Shown here piece by piece: positions 22,014 to 31,950 of a stretch of DNA of 64,000 bases; the first letter of the stretch is position 1; every line of letters begins with the position of its first letter. The notes beneath the pieces were generated by a model, which saw only the letters and a program-made list of their open reading frames with translations, was not told the DNA's origin and did no database searches. The stretch is from Phoma sp. XZ068. Lineage: Eukaryota; Ascomycota; Dothideomycetes; Pleosporales; Didymellaceae. Where the stretch lies: the NCBI GenBank assembly GCA_004835665.1, contig RBKR01000025.1:930001-994000 (forward strand), written 5' to 3'. The position numbers were made by a program, and so were the translations under genes.

Positions 22014-24410
22014 ATGAAACCGTATATCGCTAACAAAAACCATCAGTGTGATCGATGCCGCAGACGCAAAGTCAGTTTACTTGGACCAAAGTGATCACAG
22101 CCTTGAATGCTAACAAGTTCGCGTCCAGATCAAATGCGACCGGCATACTCCATGCAACCAATGCCTTCGAGGATCATATCAATGTTCATTTCCGGAGCCG
22201 CAGAAGCGAGTAAAGCGACCAAGGATCTTGGTTTCAAGCTTGTAGTACGTGGCTCGTGCTGACTGGATTTGAACTGAGCTGGAATCTGGAATCTAACATT
22301 CATCAGTGAAAGCAAGATCGAACACATTACAAGAAAGATCGATGACTTATTCCACCTCGTGAAGCGCCTCGATATTCCACCCAACGAAGGGCGGGCCCAG
22401 CCCTGGTGTCAGAACGTTAAGCTATATGAAGCCGTAAAACCTTCAGGACCAACCCAACCTGCTGGGCCTGATCACGAGGGTATTGATACTTCTCTCCTCT
22501 CGAGTGCACTTCAGGTGGCCAGATTACTCGAATCATCCTCATATCCCCGAGTAAATGGAAACAACTCGCAGGTGAACACTGAGATTCGATCGTCTCGCCA
22601 GACTCTACAAGCCATCTTGGACTCGCATGGTCGGCGCGGCACCAACCTCGATGGAGGTTCGCCCTTTGCAAGGTCTCTGCCGCCTGGCATGACTTTCAGA
22701 GATCTGCCCGTTCCACCTATGGAGAAAGTCATGGCATGTATGAGAATGGTGCAAGGTGCGTTCATAATTACGATCACTTACCCAGGCTAAGGTTTGCTGA
22801 ACTTACAAATGCACAAGACCGCGGCATTACCGCAATACCCTGGCTAGGGGAGACGAAGTCGCTAGGCGATTTTACTCTTATCCTCATCCAAGTCTGTTCT
22901 CCTGGGCCTGTTACTGATGTGGAGCTCATCATCTCCCTCACCGGGCTGTATTGGATTTTCACAGTATGCGCGAGCTGGGCATCGTCTAGGAACGGAGATG
23001 ATCTCACGGACCAAGCAAGAGTATGTCAGGGCAGCCTTGAGGTGATCTTGTCGAACATGAATTTCTGGGTTCCGACGACAATTGACGCCGTTCTGGCAAC
23101 GTATCTCGCGGTAAGACATACTTTCCCAGCTTGCTACGCTAGCTTTCCACATACAATGCTGAATCGCCATTGTAATTATCTTTAGGCTCTGTACTGTCTA
23201 CAGAAAGGCAAAATATATGCCTCGTGGACACTCATCAACAAGGCAGTCACACTAAGCCAAGCACTGGGCCTGCACACGGCCGGTTCACCGCCCGGGCCCT
23301 CTTATCAAGATAGGCATCGGCGATACTGTCTATTTTGGTCAATATACTGTCTCGAGAGAAGCACCGCAATGAGGCTTACACGTCATTCTGCGATAAACGA
23401 CCACCATATCACTATACCCAGGCCAGACGATTATCCTCTAGTACAAGGCCTTAGCTCTACTAGGCAAAGTCTGATAGATGGCGTTGAGATGGCGAGAATA
23501 TTCGGTCACGCATACGACGATTTGTTTAGTCCCGGCGCATTGAATCTGCCTGCAGCACACCGGACTACCCGCGGTGAAGCCATCGCAGCAGAGTGGCGTG
23601 CCCTCATTGCATCCAAAGAAATATCCATGGTATGTCAAAACTTTATCACTCGCGTTAGTGTCTGCTAATTATGTGACCCAGTCACGATTGGAGAAAGATC
23701 CGTGTGGCACGATCGGGGAAATTGTGCCGGTCGAATTCGCTCAGCACGCCACAAGAGCAACCGACTACCTGATTCTTGTGGTCATCTACCGTGCTGCGCT
23801 CAGTTCGTCATCAACCTTGACCTCTGCAGAGTGTACGGCTGCTGCTCGTATATGCCTTCATGAGCACACCACGTGTATTGCCCTACTCGCGAGCTATGAC
23901 GATAGTCCTGCCTTGTATGAGCTGTGGGTCAATGGAGGACTACTTCTCTTTCCCTTCATACCCTTCAACATCATTTTCTGTGGCGTCATTGAGACCGGCA
24001 ACCCGACTGACCTGGGGAGGCTGAAAGCACTCGTAGATGCCCTGGAGCTTCTCGTACAAAAGCCAGACTACAGCGCTTGCGCAAAGCATCTTCAAATTTT
24101 TCGGGCGCTCTACACCGTCGCCGCGATGCATAATGAAGCTCGAATCCAGTCGCATCTCCAACCTTCTGCTCACCGCTCGATATCGAGCGGCTCACTGCAC
24201 CCAACGCTATCTACATTGGCCGGGTTGCCTTCAAGTATTGATCACGATAGAAGCATGGAAGAGGGGCTCAATATGCCTCCTGTACCGTCTATCTTGGCGA
24301 CTCACCCATCGGTCGACTTCGGAGGCATGGACCTCGATCCTCTTGGTACGCATTTAGGATATTGGATTCAGGACTCTAACCAACCGTTTGACTACTTCGG
24401 CCAGACGTAG
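22014..24410 (+). CDS. Zn2Cys6 transcription factor (probable frameshift)
   Basis: Binuclear zinc-cluster regulator with a fungal-specific middle homology region. The start at 22014 gives MKPYIANKNHQ then the cluster CDRCRRRK, split by a 58-bp intron (22071-22128, branch TGCTAAC) and continued as IKCDRHTPCNQCLRGSYQC; spacing is C-x2-C-x6-C-x5-C-x2-C-x6-C. Further introns: 22245-22306, 23111-23185, 23630-23681; the stop is at 24408-24410. Exon 3 reads well to MACMRMVQ near 22755, then meets TAA at 22788, while the homologous frame (PRLRFAELTNAQD.. through LIIS..GLYWIF) continues one base shifted. The only intron that would join them is about 30 bp, too short. I infer a small indel; the rest (ALGLH.., YCLFWSIYCLERS, WSIQDS) is well kept. 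It is divergent from the ABC pump and is its likely regulator. Confidence 0.75.
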
Positions 24411-25850
24411 TGTTCCGTTTCGAGGAGATATTTGAGTGGCCGGTTGCACAGTCATGCCATTACCATCGGCGCTCAGAATATCTGCCTTTGTCCGTGGCAA
24501 GACGATCCCGGCAGTCTCGCTGCCACACTGGCAAGAAGCATCACCGAAGTGTCTACATGGTCCGGCTTGGTATTATCACACAAATACGGACGAATTTGAC
24601 TGCGGCAATCGTTTAAATCGATCCGTGGAAATGGCCCCATTCAAGGCGACAGTGACATTATAAGTCTTTGATTTCACGGACGGCAATATTTGCGCTCACT
24701 GGAGGTTTATGCTGTTTTGAAGGTCTGCAGCTTTTGAGTTTGAGATGCTGGCCCACTTTTTCTATAATACTATATGTACTATAGAACCTTCGGCTGAAAT
24801 AAACCCGATATGTTTAGATCTGTTGAAATAGTGTCACAGAAAGGCCGTGCTACGTATGGGTCGTGAAAGTGTTTAGATCCCGCTGTAATTGTACTTTCAA
24901 TACAGGACGGGCTTGTTAATCCCTAAGAGATCTAGAGGCTTGATAAATATATGCTGTAGTAGAGTAGAGATAGAGTACCTTATACCAACTTGAGGTACTC
25001 CAACAGAGAGTATTATATAGTCTAGGATTATGTGACCAATTAAGGCCGCGCTCCCAAGAGTAGGATAGATGTTATGGGTATTCTACTTCTCCCTATACCA
25101 GCTATCTACTGGGTATACCTTAGGGTTATGCTTGAGAAAGGAGGTCAAATCTGCGGTGTCCTCACGTCGATCAGGTTCACTCGTCGGACAAATGGCAGTA
25201 CTGATTTCAAGGGGTTCATATAGTCAATGTAGTCTTCAGGATAGCTTGCCAGACGCTCATACGGGCTTCAGAGCATTATGAGCCTAGCCGATGTTAGTTC
25301 GGGTGTCGAAACCTCTAACAACAGGCAGTGCTCATCCGTTATAGAAAGCAAACAAGTATTTCCGTTCCCGGAGAGGAATGATGCATAGAGCAAATTGTCC
25401 GTCGATCAAGACTCCAGCAATTAGAAGCTCGAATAGTCGGCATCCTTGCCTTGTATTCTTTGCACAGATCAAGCCTTAATACTAATATACGCACGGATCT
25501 CTCGTCATGTTTTACTTTCTAGTATTATTAAACTTGTGATCCAGTAGCCACTCCTTATTATTTTGGCTTCATGCCGATCGTCCTTTGAAGCTGAATGACT
25601 TTCCATCCTGATGTCTCTTGGGGCACTCGTGCCTGCCGGATGATCCGGAACGGTTCTACTGACAAAAATACAACGAATGCCTCCTATTTGGGCATATAAT
25701 ACAGTGCTTGCCTGTCTGTAGCGCCATTCATGTCAGGCGCTCCAAAATCCCCTCCAACCAGAAATTCCGAGAAATGTCGTCACGAATTCGGGAACCACAC
25801 CTACTGGTCCACTGCCGCCACCAAAATCATCGGATCTTGAAACATAAGAG
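24411..25850. other. Intergenic region with one repeat fragment
   Basis: About 1.4 kb after the regulator stop. It contains the repeat fragment at 24955-25060 and otherwise unremarkable DNA. Short frames such as 25069-25281 are not convincing. It should include the 3' UTRs of two convergent genes. Confidence 0.4.
24955..25060. repeat. Retroelement LTR fragment, little RIP
   Basis: On the minus strand it begins TGTTGGAGTACCTCAAG, a typical LTR-like start, and continues through GAGTAGAGATAGAGTACC reversed. A more AT-mutated relative lies at 16680-16820. No target duplication or second end is visible, so it is a truncated fragment. Confidence 0.5.
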
Positions 25851-27026
25851 TTACTTACCACTGCCAAACTTCTCAGCATCTGCCTTCATGCCAGCTTGTA
25901 CCCATTTGCGGGCCTCTGTGGCTTGTTGCTCCATCTTAGCTTTATCCTTAGGCAGCTCCTTCATCATGTGCGGATCAGGTACATGGCGTCCTTCCTCAAC
26001 AGCCGATCGCTCGGCCATGCGCTCTTGCCATGCCTTAAGGCTCGGGTGGTCTTTTATCTCAATTCCTGCCCAGCCTGCTGCTGCAACCCAGCCCCAGTGT
26101 GCGATATCTGAGAAGTGTAAGTCTGTGTCTGAAGGGTGTGGCGGAATGTCTTCACTCGCTAGGAATGGCATATAAACAACCCAGATACATGAAGGGATAT
26201 GGGGACGCACCAGCGATAGTGCACTTTATACCCGTCAGATAAGGCCGCTTGTCAGATGCGAGATGCTTGTCGAGTACAAAGCAGAGGCGGCGTGTCTCGT
26301 TTTGGTAGCGTTTAACCGCGTATTCGATGTGATCTGGCGCGAATCTGTTGAAGTGATCTAAAACAAGTCACTTTCCACTTTGCGGGCGATGTGGTGTGGC
26401 TCGTGGAAAGTACACCCATGCCCTGGTCATCTGTCTGGTGTATACTTGCACGTCAAGACGCGCCACAAGGAACATCTCGATTCAGGGTAACAAGGGTGGC
26501 TGATCTCAATTTTTTGGAAAGAATAGTCTCAGATGTCTCGGAGAAGCCGAAGCGTGACGATGTTGGTCTCCTAGAAGAGCTGTAGGAATGTATTGGAAGC
26601 CACTTACTGGCCTGACCCTGCATAGGCCCCAAGCCCGAATTCTGAAAGAATAACCAGTTGTTTGTCTCATACCATTCACGGCTACCCTTGGGGTACGAAA
26701 TTTTGTAATCAGTATCATAACGCTCAACCAGATACTGCATAATGCTTCCAGACTCAAATAAGTTGATTGTCTGCCCGTCAGTGAACCTATCGGTCAGCGC
26801 CGGGATTCGTCCATTAGGATTAATAGCAAGAAACCAGTTGTCTTTCTGTATGTTCTTGCTTATGTCGATCTTCTCAACTCTATATGGAAGGCTAAATCCA
26901 TAAGTAATGTGCAGTCGGACGTCGCAGGATCAGTACTTACCCAAGCTCCTCCAAGGTAATGGAGATCTTAATGCCATTAGGCGTCTGTGTTGTGTAGAGA
27001 ACGATGTCTGATCCCTGAGAAGACAT
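25851..27026 (-). CDS. Glutathione S-transferase, Ure2p-like
   Basis: Cytosolic GST of the fungal Ure2p/GstA type, conjugating glutathione to electrophiles or acting as a peroxidase. Exons: 27026-26941, 26891-26608, 26357-26211, 26107-25851; 774 nt, 257 aa, all phases consistent. The N-terminal thioredoxin-like domain shows LYTTQTPNGIKISITLEELG, then NPNGRIPALTDR and the glutathione-binding LFESGSIMQYLVERYD. The C-terminal helical domain contains WLFFQNSGLGPMQGQ, HFNRFAP and DIAHWGWV. The third intron (26358-26607) is 250 bp, long for this genome. The terminal codon follows GSGK and overlaps a GTAAGT, so a further intron is formally possible, but the length already matches the family. No neighbours suggest a dedicated pathway. 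Confidence 0.88.
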
Positions 27027-27467
27027 AGTAGCAAGCACTATACAAGGTAACTGTTGTGTAGTTTACAGCTGTCTAGGGCTTTGAGGGGCTTTGTATTAAG
27101 CTATAGTGGGGTCCAAAGAGAGGCTATGACAAATTCAGAGGTTGCTTAGAAATCGTTGTCTTAGACGCACCAATCTGTACGGCTTTGCGAGCAATATATC
27201 GTGTCTGTGCGCGCAACGCCCAGATTCGCGTAATGTTTGGAAATGCAGATTTTGTCTTAACTCAACCGAGGGTGTAGAGCAACCTACAATCGCTGTTGAC
27301 ACGAAGTCTTAGAGATATACAATGTCCGTACACGTGCCGCCTGGATACGCGTGCTACCTATCAGCTACCTTAACGATAGGTTAGAAATAAGACTATAGAG
27401 CTAATCTGAATAGTTACTGTTAAAAGATAGGCATATAGGATACGATATTAACTATTATAATTAATTC
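27027..27467. other. GST upstream region
   Basis: Promoter side of the GST gene. AT content rises toward the transposon derivative. No gene recognised. Confidence 0.35.
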
Positions 27468-28376
27468 TTTAATCTAAAGCTATTGGCGAAAGAATCAATG
27501 GGCGAGAGAATCACTTTTGCCAAGACCCCACCAAAATACCACCCTAATGCTTCCCCATCAACGCCTGTCAGACGCGCTGAAAGAAGCTCATATACAGCTT
27601 GTACTTGAAGCTTTTAAACAAGACGTGACTATCCCAGCGACGCGCTGCAGCTATCTACGGCGTCTCTCAAAGTACACTAAGCAAACGACGCGCCGGACAG
27701 CCTTCACGCGCTGATACTCTGGCCAACTCACGGAACCTAGACAATAAAGTCATAATGGGCTTTGACGTCCGGCTGTGCACTCCGTCACCGCAAGTCCCTC
27801 TTAAGAACGAGTCCTGGCGGTCGCAAACCCCCAGCAATACCCTTGAAATTCACTCCCAATCTGCTCTAATTTAAGACAAGTTCAAGAAAAACCAGGCCAG
27901 CTCCCTAAATTCTATTGCTAGCGCCCTTAAGCATTACAGAAAGGGGGGAGAAATCTTGTCGCACGGGCTTATAATTGCACAGAAACAGGTTCATGAGTTA
28001 AACACAGCTGTTAAGGCCACTACACAAATTACACAAAAGAAAGTAGATTTAGAAAGAAGGGACCCTATTAGTTAATAAATGCTAGCGAATAACAGCTCTA
28101 AAGGAGTTTAGGGCGCGTGGTGATAGGAAGAAGGCAAGTATGCTGGTACGCGCAGAAGTAGGTAAGCTATCCTAAAGACGCTGTAGCAGGTACAACTAGG
28201 CATAACGCGCGAACATGGTAGCAAGATATTAAAGTAGTCTCTCAGTGATATTCCAGGCTGTAGTATAGGATGCAGGGCCAAAGTGGGTTGTTTTGGGCCA
28301 TAATGGGGTGAGGTTTGGTGGGCGATTGGCAAAAGTGATTCTCTTGCCCGTTGATTCTTTCACCCGTGAGGTACGT
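27468..28376 (+). mobile_element. Internally deleted, non-autonomous pogo/Fot1-like element
   Basis: The right end (28315-28376) mirrors the TIR plan of the intact element: ..GGTACGT with a TA at 28377-28378, preceded by CACCCGTGAG. It differs in the middle, carrying GAATCA-type units (reverse: GAAAGAATCAACGGGC then AAGAGAATCAC) instead of GAGCCGGTCAC. The left end has the matching GAAAGAATCAATGGGC..GAGAATCACTTTTGCCAAG at about 27486-27525, but its outermost bases are degraded. Inside, 27541-27710 encodes the transposase N-terminal HTH region. About 27765-28070 encodes only the C-terminal region (VRLCTP.., SQTPSNTLEI, GGEILSHGL). The whole DDE catalytic core is absent and stops are present. 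It is a non-autonomous derivative that could only move in trans. Confidence 0.75.
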
Positions 28377-28539
28377 TATAACTTATGATAGTATATTATA
28401 AATTTCCTGATTCTAATCTATAGAGTATTTTTAGGCTCATATATGTATAGTAAATACTCAGTACTAGAATCTACTAACATAATAGTATTAATACTAATCT
28501 ATGTACTATCAGTTTCGTAGAAGTAACGTGTTCGTTTAT

Positions 28540-30036
28540 TTATAAAGTAACCTTCTCTATGTACATAGGACTATCCTTAGGTTCGTTTTGAACAACTTCG
28601 CTGTTTTTGCTCTGGGTCTCTTCGTCAGTAGCACGGTGAGTGTCCAAGCCAATGTTGGTCTCGCTGAAGCTGTCGGCAACGTTTCTGTACGCCGGCACAA
28701 AGTTGACGCAGATAGTGTAGGACCAGGCGGCGATGTAGAACACCAGAGGAACTGCCATGGCAACTGCGGTGGGCGCGGAAGACTTGTGGTTCAGGGAGTC
28801 AGAAGCAACGAACAGCAGGGGAGGCACGACTGCGCCGCCACAGACACCTCCGACGATGAATCCGGATCCGCGCTTGGAGTGGCGACCCAGACCGCGCATA
28901 CCGAGGGCGACGATGGTGGGAAAGATGATGGATTCAAAGAAAAACACCAAGTAGAGCACGATCAGGCCAGGGTTGCCGCGTTCGGTGATAGTGGGGACGA
29001 GGAAGATGACACTCATAGTCATGTAGACAAGGAAGATCCAACGCGGCTTCAGGAACTTCATCATAGCCGAACCGGCGAATCGGCCCAGTGCAAAGGTGCC
29101 TTGCGCACCGGCGAGATAGCGCGCTCCGGTGGCAGAGCTGGTTCCCTTGACTTCAGTGACATAGTTAATGAATGCACCGGCGATGGCGACCTGGCCTCCG
29201 ACATAGCAGAACTGGGCAAAGGAGGCGTGGAACAAACGATATTGTTTTCTGAAAGGTTTGTCGTCGGTGCCAGCATGAGTCTCCTCAGCCTGGAACGCCA
29301 TGTCGGCGTCTGTCACTTCTGGAATCGGAGCGAAGTAGAACACAATGGCCAAAAGGAAGACAAAGATAGCAGTCGCAAGGTAGGTCCACTGCACGTTCCT
29401 TAAAGACTCAGCACTCTCACCAGTGTCTTTGAAGAAGACGTATGATCCCAAGACAGGAGCTACGACAGTACCAACACCGTTGAAAGCCTGGGCGAGGTTG
29501 ATCCTAATTTCCGAGTACTTAGGAGGTCCGCAGACGGTGAGATATGGGTTGGCAGCAGTTTCAAGAGAGCCGAGTCCGTTACCGATGACAAATATGGCGG
29601 CGCAAAAGCCTCCGAAGGAACGGTACACAATGCATGGCCATGCAATCAGTGAGCCAATACCGAAGAGTACTAGACCCCAGATGAAGACAGCCTTATAGCC
29701 GTAGTGGCGCAACAGCCAATTGGCGTGACCGAGCGCAGCAAAAGGATAGGCACCGAAGTAGGCAGCCTGAAGACCAGAGGAGCGGGACTTGGTAATGCCA
29801 AGCGTCTCCTGGAAATGCTTATTAAGGGTGTCGATGAGACCGTAGGAGAAGCCCTGCCATACGTCAGTCATGGAAGGGGCACATTCAATGTGGCTCTTGA
29901 TGAAGCTTACCCAGAGGAAAAATAAAACAGTGACGAGACACAAAGGAAGCAGCGACTGGCGCAGCGTCAACTCTGCAGCGCGAGTCCGAGTATTATCGCT
30001 ATTTTTCAGTGCGTTCTTCTTGAAAAACTTGCCCAT
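28540..30036 (-). CDS. MFS sugar permease, FucP-like
   Basis: Twelve-helix major-facilitator permease of the L-fucose:H+ symporter (FucP) type, expected in the plasma membrane for import of a sugar. The frame is open for 498 codons, but a 57-bp in-frame intron (29854-29910, GTAAGC..CTGAC..TATGGCAG) sits exactly where the family reads LFFLW|GFSYGLIDTLNKHFQ. Splicing gives 479 aa. Other landmarks: AAYFGAYPFAALGHANWLL, GNGLGSLETAANPYLT and NLAQAFNGVGTVVAPVLGS, all typical of FucP proteins, and a hydrophilic C-terminal tail. It heads a group with an aldehyde dehydrogenase, a transketolase and a Zn2Cys6 regulator, and could supply their substrate. The actual sugar is unknown. Confidence 0.86.
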   Translation of the reverse strand: MGKFFKKNALKNSDNTRTRAAELTLRQSLLPLCLVTVLFFLWVSFIKSHIECAPSMTDVWQGFSYGLIDTLNKHFQETLGITKSRSSGLQAAYFGAYPFAALGHANWLLRHYGYKAVFIWGLVLFGIGSLIAWPCIVYRSFGGFCAAIFVIGNGLGSLETAANPYLTVCGPPKYSEIRINLAQAFNGVGTVVAPVLGSYVFFKDTGESAESLRNVQWTYLATAIFVFLLAIVFYFAPIPEVTDADMAFQAEETHAGTDDKPFRKQYRLFHASFAQFCYVGGQVAIAGAFINYVTEVKGTSSATGARYLAGAQGTFALGRFAGSAMMKFLKPRWIFLVYMTMSVIFLVPTITERGNPGLIVLYLVFFFESIIFPTIVALGMRGLGRHSKRGSGFIVGGVCGGAVVPPLLFVASDSLNHKSSAPTAVAMAVPLVFYIAAWSYTICVNFVPAYRNVADSFSETNIGLDTHRATDEETQSKNSEVVQNEPKDSPMYIEKVTL

Positions 30037-31950
30037 GGTGAAGGATGCGAATGATTCAGTGCTTGAGCGGACTGATTGATGGCTGGAAGACGCAGCGGAC
30101 GAGCTCGTAATTTAAACTGTTCGTAGGCCATAAAACTAGTCTCGAAAGAAGGTCCGATGTCGACGACGTGTTAGTAGTGGCAGAGCACCTGGCACCTAGG
30201 ATGTGGAGGAGTAGCCTCTAGCGCGTCTCGCATTCGCCCAACTACTTGTAAATACTACAGTTGATTCAGCTAGCTCCCTGGCAGTGCATCAGAAAGTGCA
30301 ATCTCAAGTTACCGTAGCCTAGCCTGGGTCGGTGTATTGCCTGGTCCGGACTAGTCATTACGATTACCTCGGGGTTCTAGGACGAGAACTCACTTGGCAG
30401 CTGAAGAAACTTGGGGGTTACCCCAAGCCAAAGTTGCGGGGAAGAAATCCGCAAAAGCTGGGGTAGATTCCGGGGTTTTGCCACCAGATTCGGGTTGCAG
30501 CGTGAAACGTGAAGAAGCCGAACATCAACGAGCGGACGAACAAATTATTGCACTTCCGTGCCTATGTCGCTACCAAAATTTGATCCGAGATTATTTTGAC
30601 TAAGCCGCTCGTGGTTGTGCCACATGCTCAGAGTCCACCTTGATGACAGACTTCTCACATCGATGCCTGCTAAGAAATCGCATGCTCTCAGTCTTCCCTC
30701 TTATGCAGCATACATTCAATGACGACAACGCTGGCATTCTATGGACGCTACTAGCCGCGACCATACCTCACTGCATGTTCCCAAGCATAGTCTGCTGAAG
30801 ACGCTGCTCTGTAGCCCTTCTCATTTTCTCGAATTGCGCCTCCGGCAATACCACTAGAAGCCCAGACAAGCCTGGCGGAACCTTGGAAAACTGAGCGGGG
30901 AACGCTACCGGTGCTCCAAAGCACAATAAGCCGTGCGAAGGACCAAACCCGTCACGAGCGTACTGATTGTCTCGTGAAGCGATTCCCCTAGTGTAGTCTG
31001 CATGCGCAGCGCCATGGACCAGTGTACCGCATAGCCTAACACATTGGCAGTAGCCGGGCACTATGGAAGCTTCAGAATGTATCACGGGCTGCGGGGGGTG
31101 CGCTCCCCGTGATAGTTTTCGCACTGCATGTGCAACATTCCGAACAGAACTAAAACTCTCCAGTGTGCTTTTGCGGCACAGAAAGCACGGGTTTCTCAGT
31201 ATGATGAATGCAGTTGATGGACCACTTCTGCTGGATCGACAGCTTTCATTCTAGCATCGGATATAGGCAAATTCATTGGCATGAGCATGCCAACCTTGGC
31301 CTCCCGTTCCACAACTGCACCTGGGGCCGAGGCAAGTGACGACTCGTATTGCTATGAGACTGGATCGGTTCATGCTGCGAATTGTCATGTTAGAAAGAAG
31401 CCGAAGATTGAGCAACAATAATGTAACACATTAAAACGTGGAGAAGCGATCTTCATCAAGTCGGACCGCTGAGAGTCTGGGGCCGCCTTCTAACGCGCTC
31501 ACGGCTTAAGACACATTATAGGAGCCTGAATCGAGAATCGATCGAGTGTGTAGTGCATGATGATCGTAGTCGTAAGAGAGGGTGATATTGTATGCAACCT
31601 ACGCGGTTCTTGAGCAGACCTTCCCATCTCTTTGCACGGTCTACTCGTCCTCAAACTTTTAGTATTCTACCCGTGTTTCCTGACACAGTGTCCACTTGTT
31701 CGCTTTCTGCTGTTCATATGCAGTATAAACCGCATCGTTGTGTTAAGGGGGGCAAAGACCAGCATTACAATGCTGCTCTCGATGTCATTGAATTTTGAAT
31801 TCCAAATCGCACACATTTGGCGAAATGATTCTTATGTTAGACTAAATTCACATCAACTGTCCTGCGAAAGCTGTATATGGTAGAGCTTGGATGGTTCTTT
31901 CAATTCTAGTTTTCGTGCGTAATTGAACGACAACAATTTATTGAACCTGC
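30037..31950. other. Intergenic region, 1.9 kb
   Basis: GC-balanced DNA between the permease start and the ALDH stop. It includes a short palindromic GGGGTTACCCCAAG at about 30414-30427 and several CGGGG words (30430-30500) upstream of the permease, possible regulator sites. The minus-strand frame 30768-31124 is listed separately. No RNA gene or transposon recognised. Confidence 0.4.
30768..31124 (-). CDS. Unassigned ORF, 118 aa
   Basis: An ATG-initiated frame with protein-like composition (ARDGFGPSHGLLCFGAPV, then a charged FEKMRRATEQRLQQTML tail). I do not recognise a family and see no splice-linked exons. It may be a remnant exon or chance. Confidence 0.22.
   Translation of the reverse strand: MRKLSRGAHPPQPVIHSEASIVPGYCQCVRLCGTLVHGAAHADYTRGIASRDNQYARDGFGPSHGLLCFGAPVAFPAQFSKVPPGLSGLLVVLPEAQFEKMRRATEQRLQQTMLGNMQ

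Noticed and set aside
28588..29403. 271-codon plus-strand frame over the permease
   Set aside because: Antisense shadow of the FucP-type gene; no recognisable domain.
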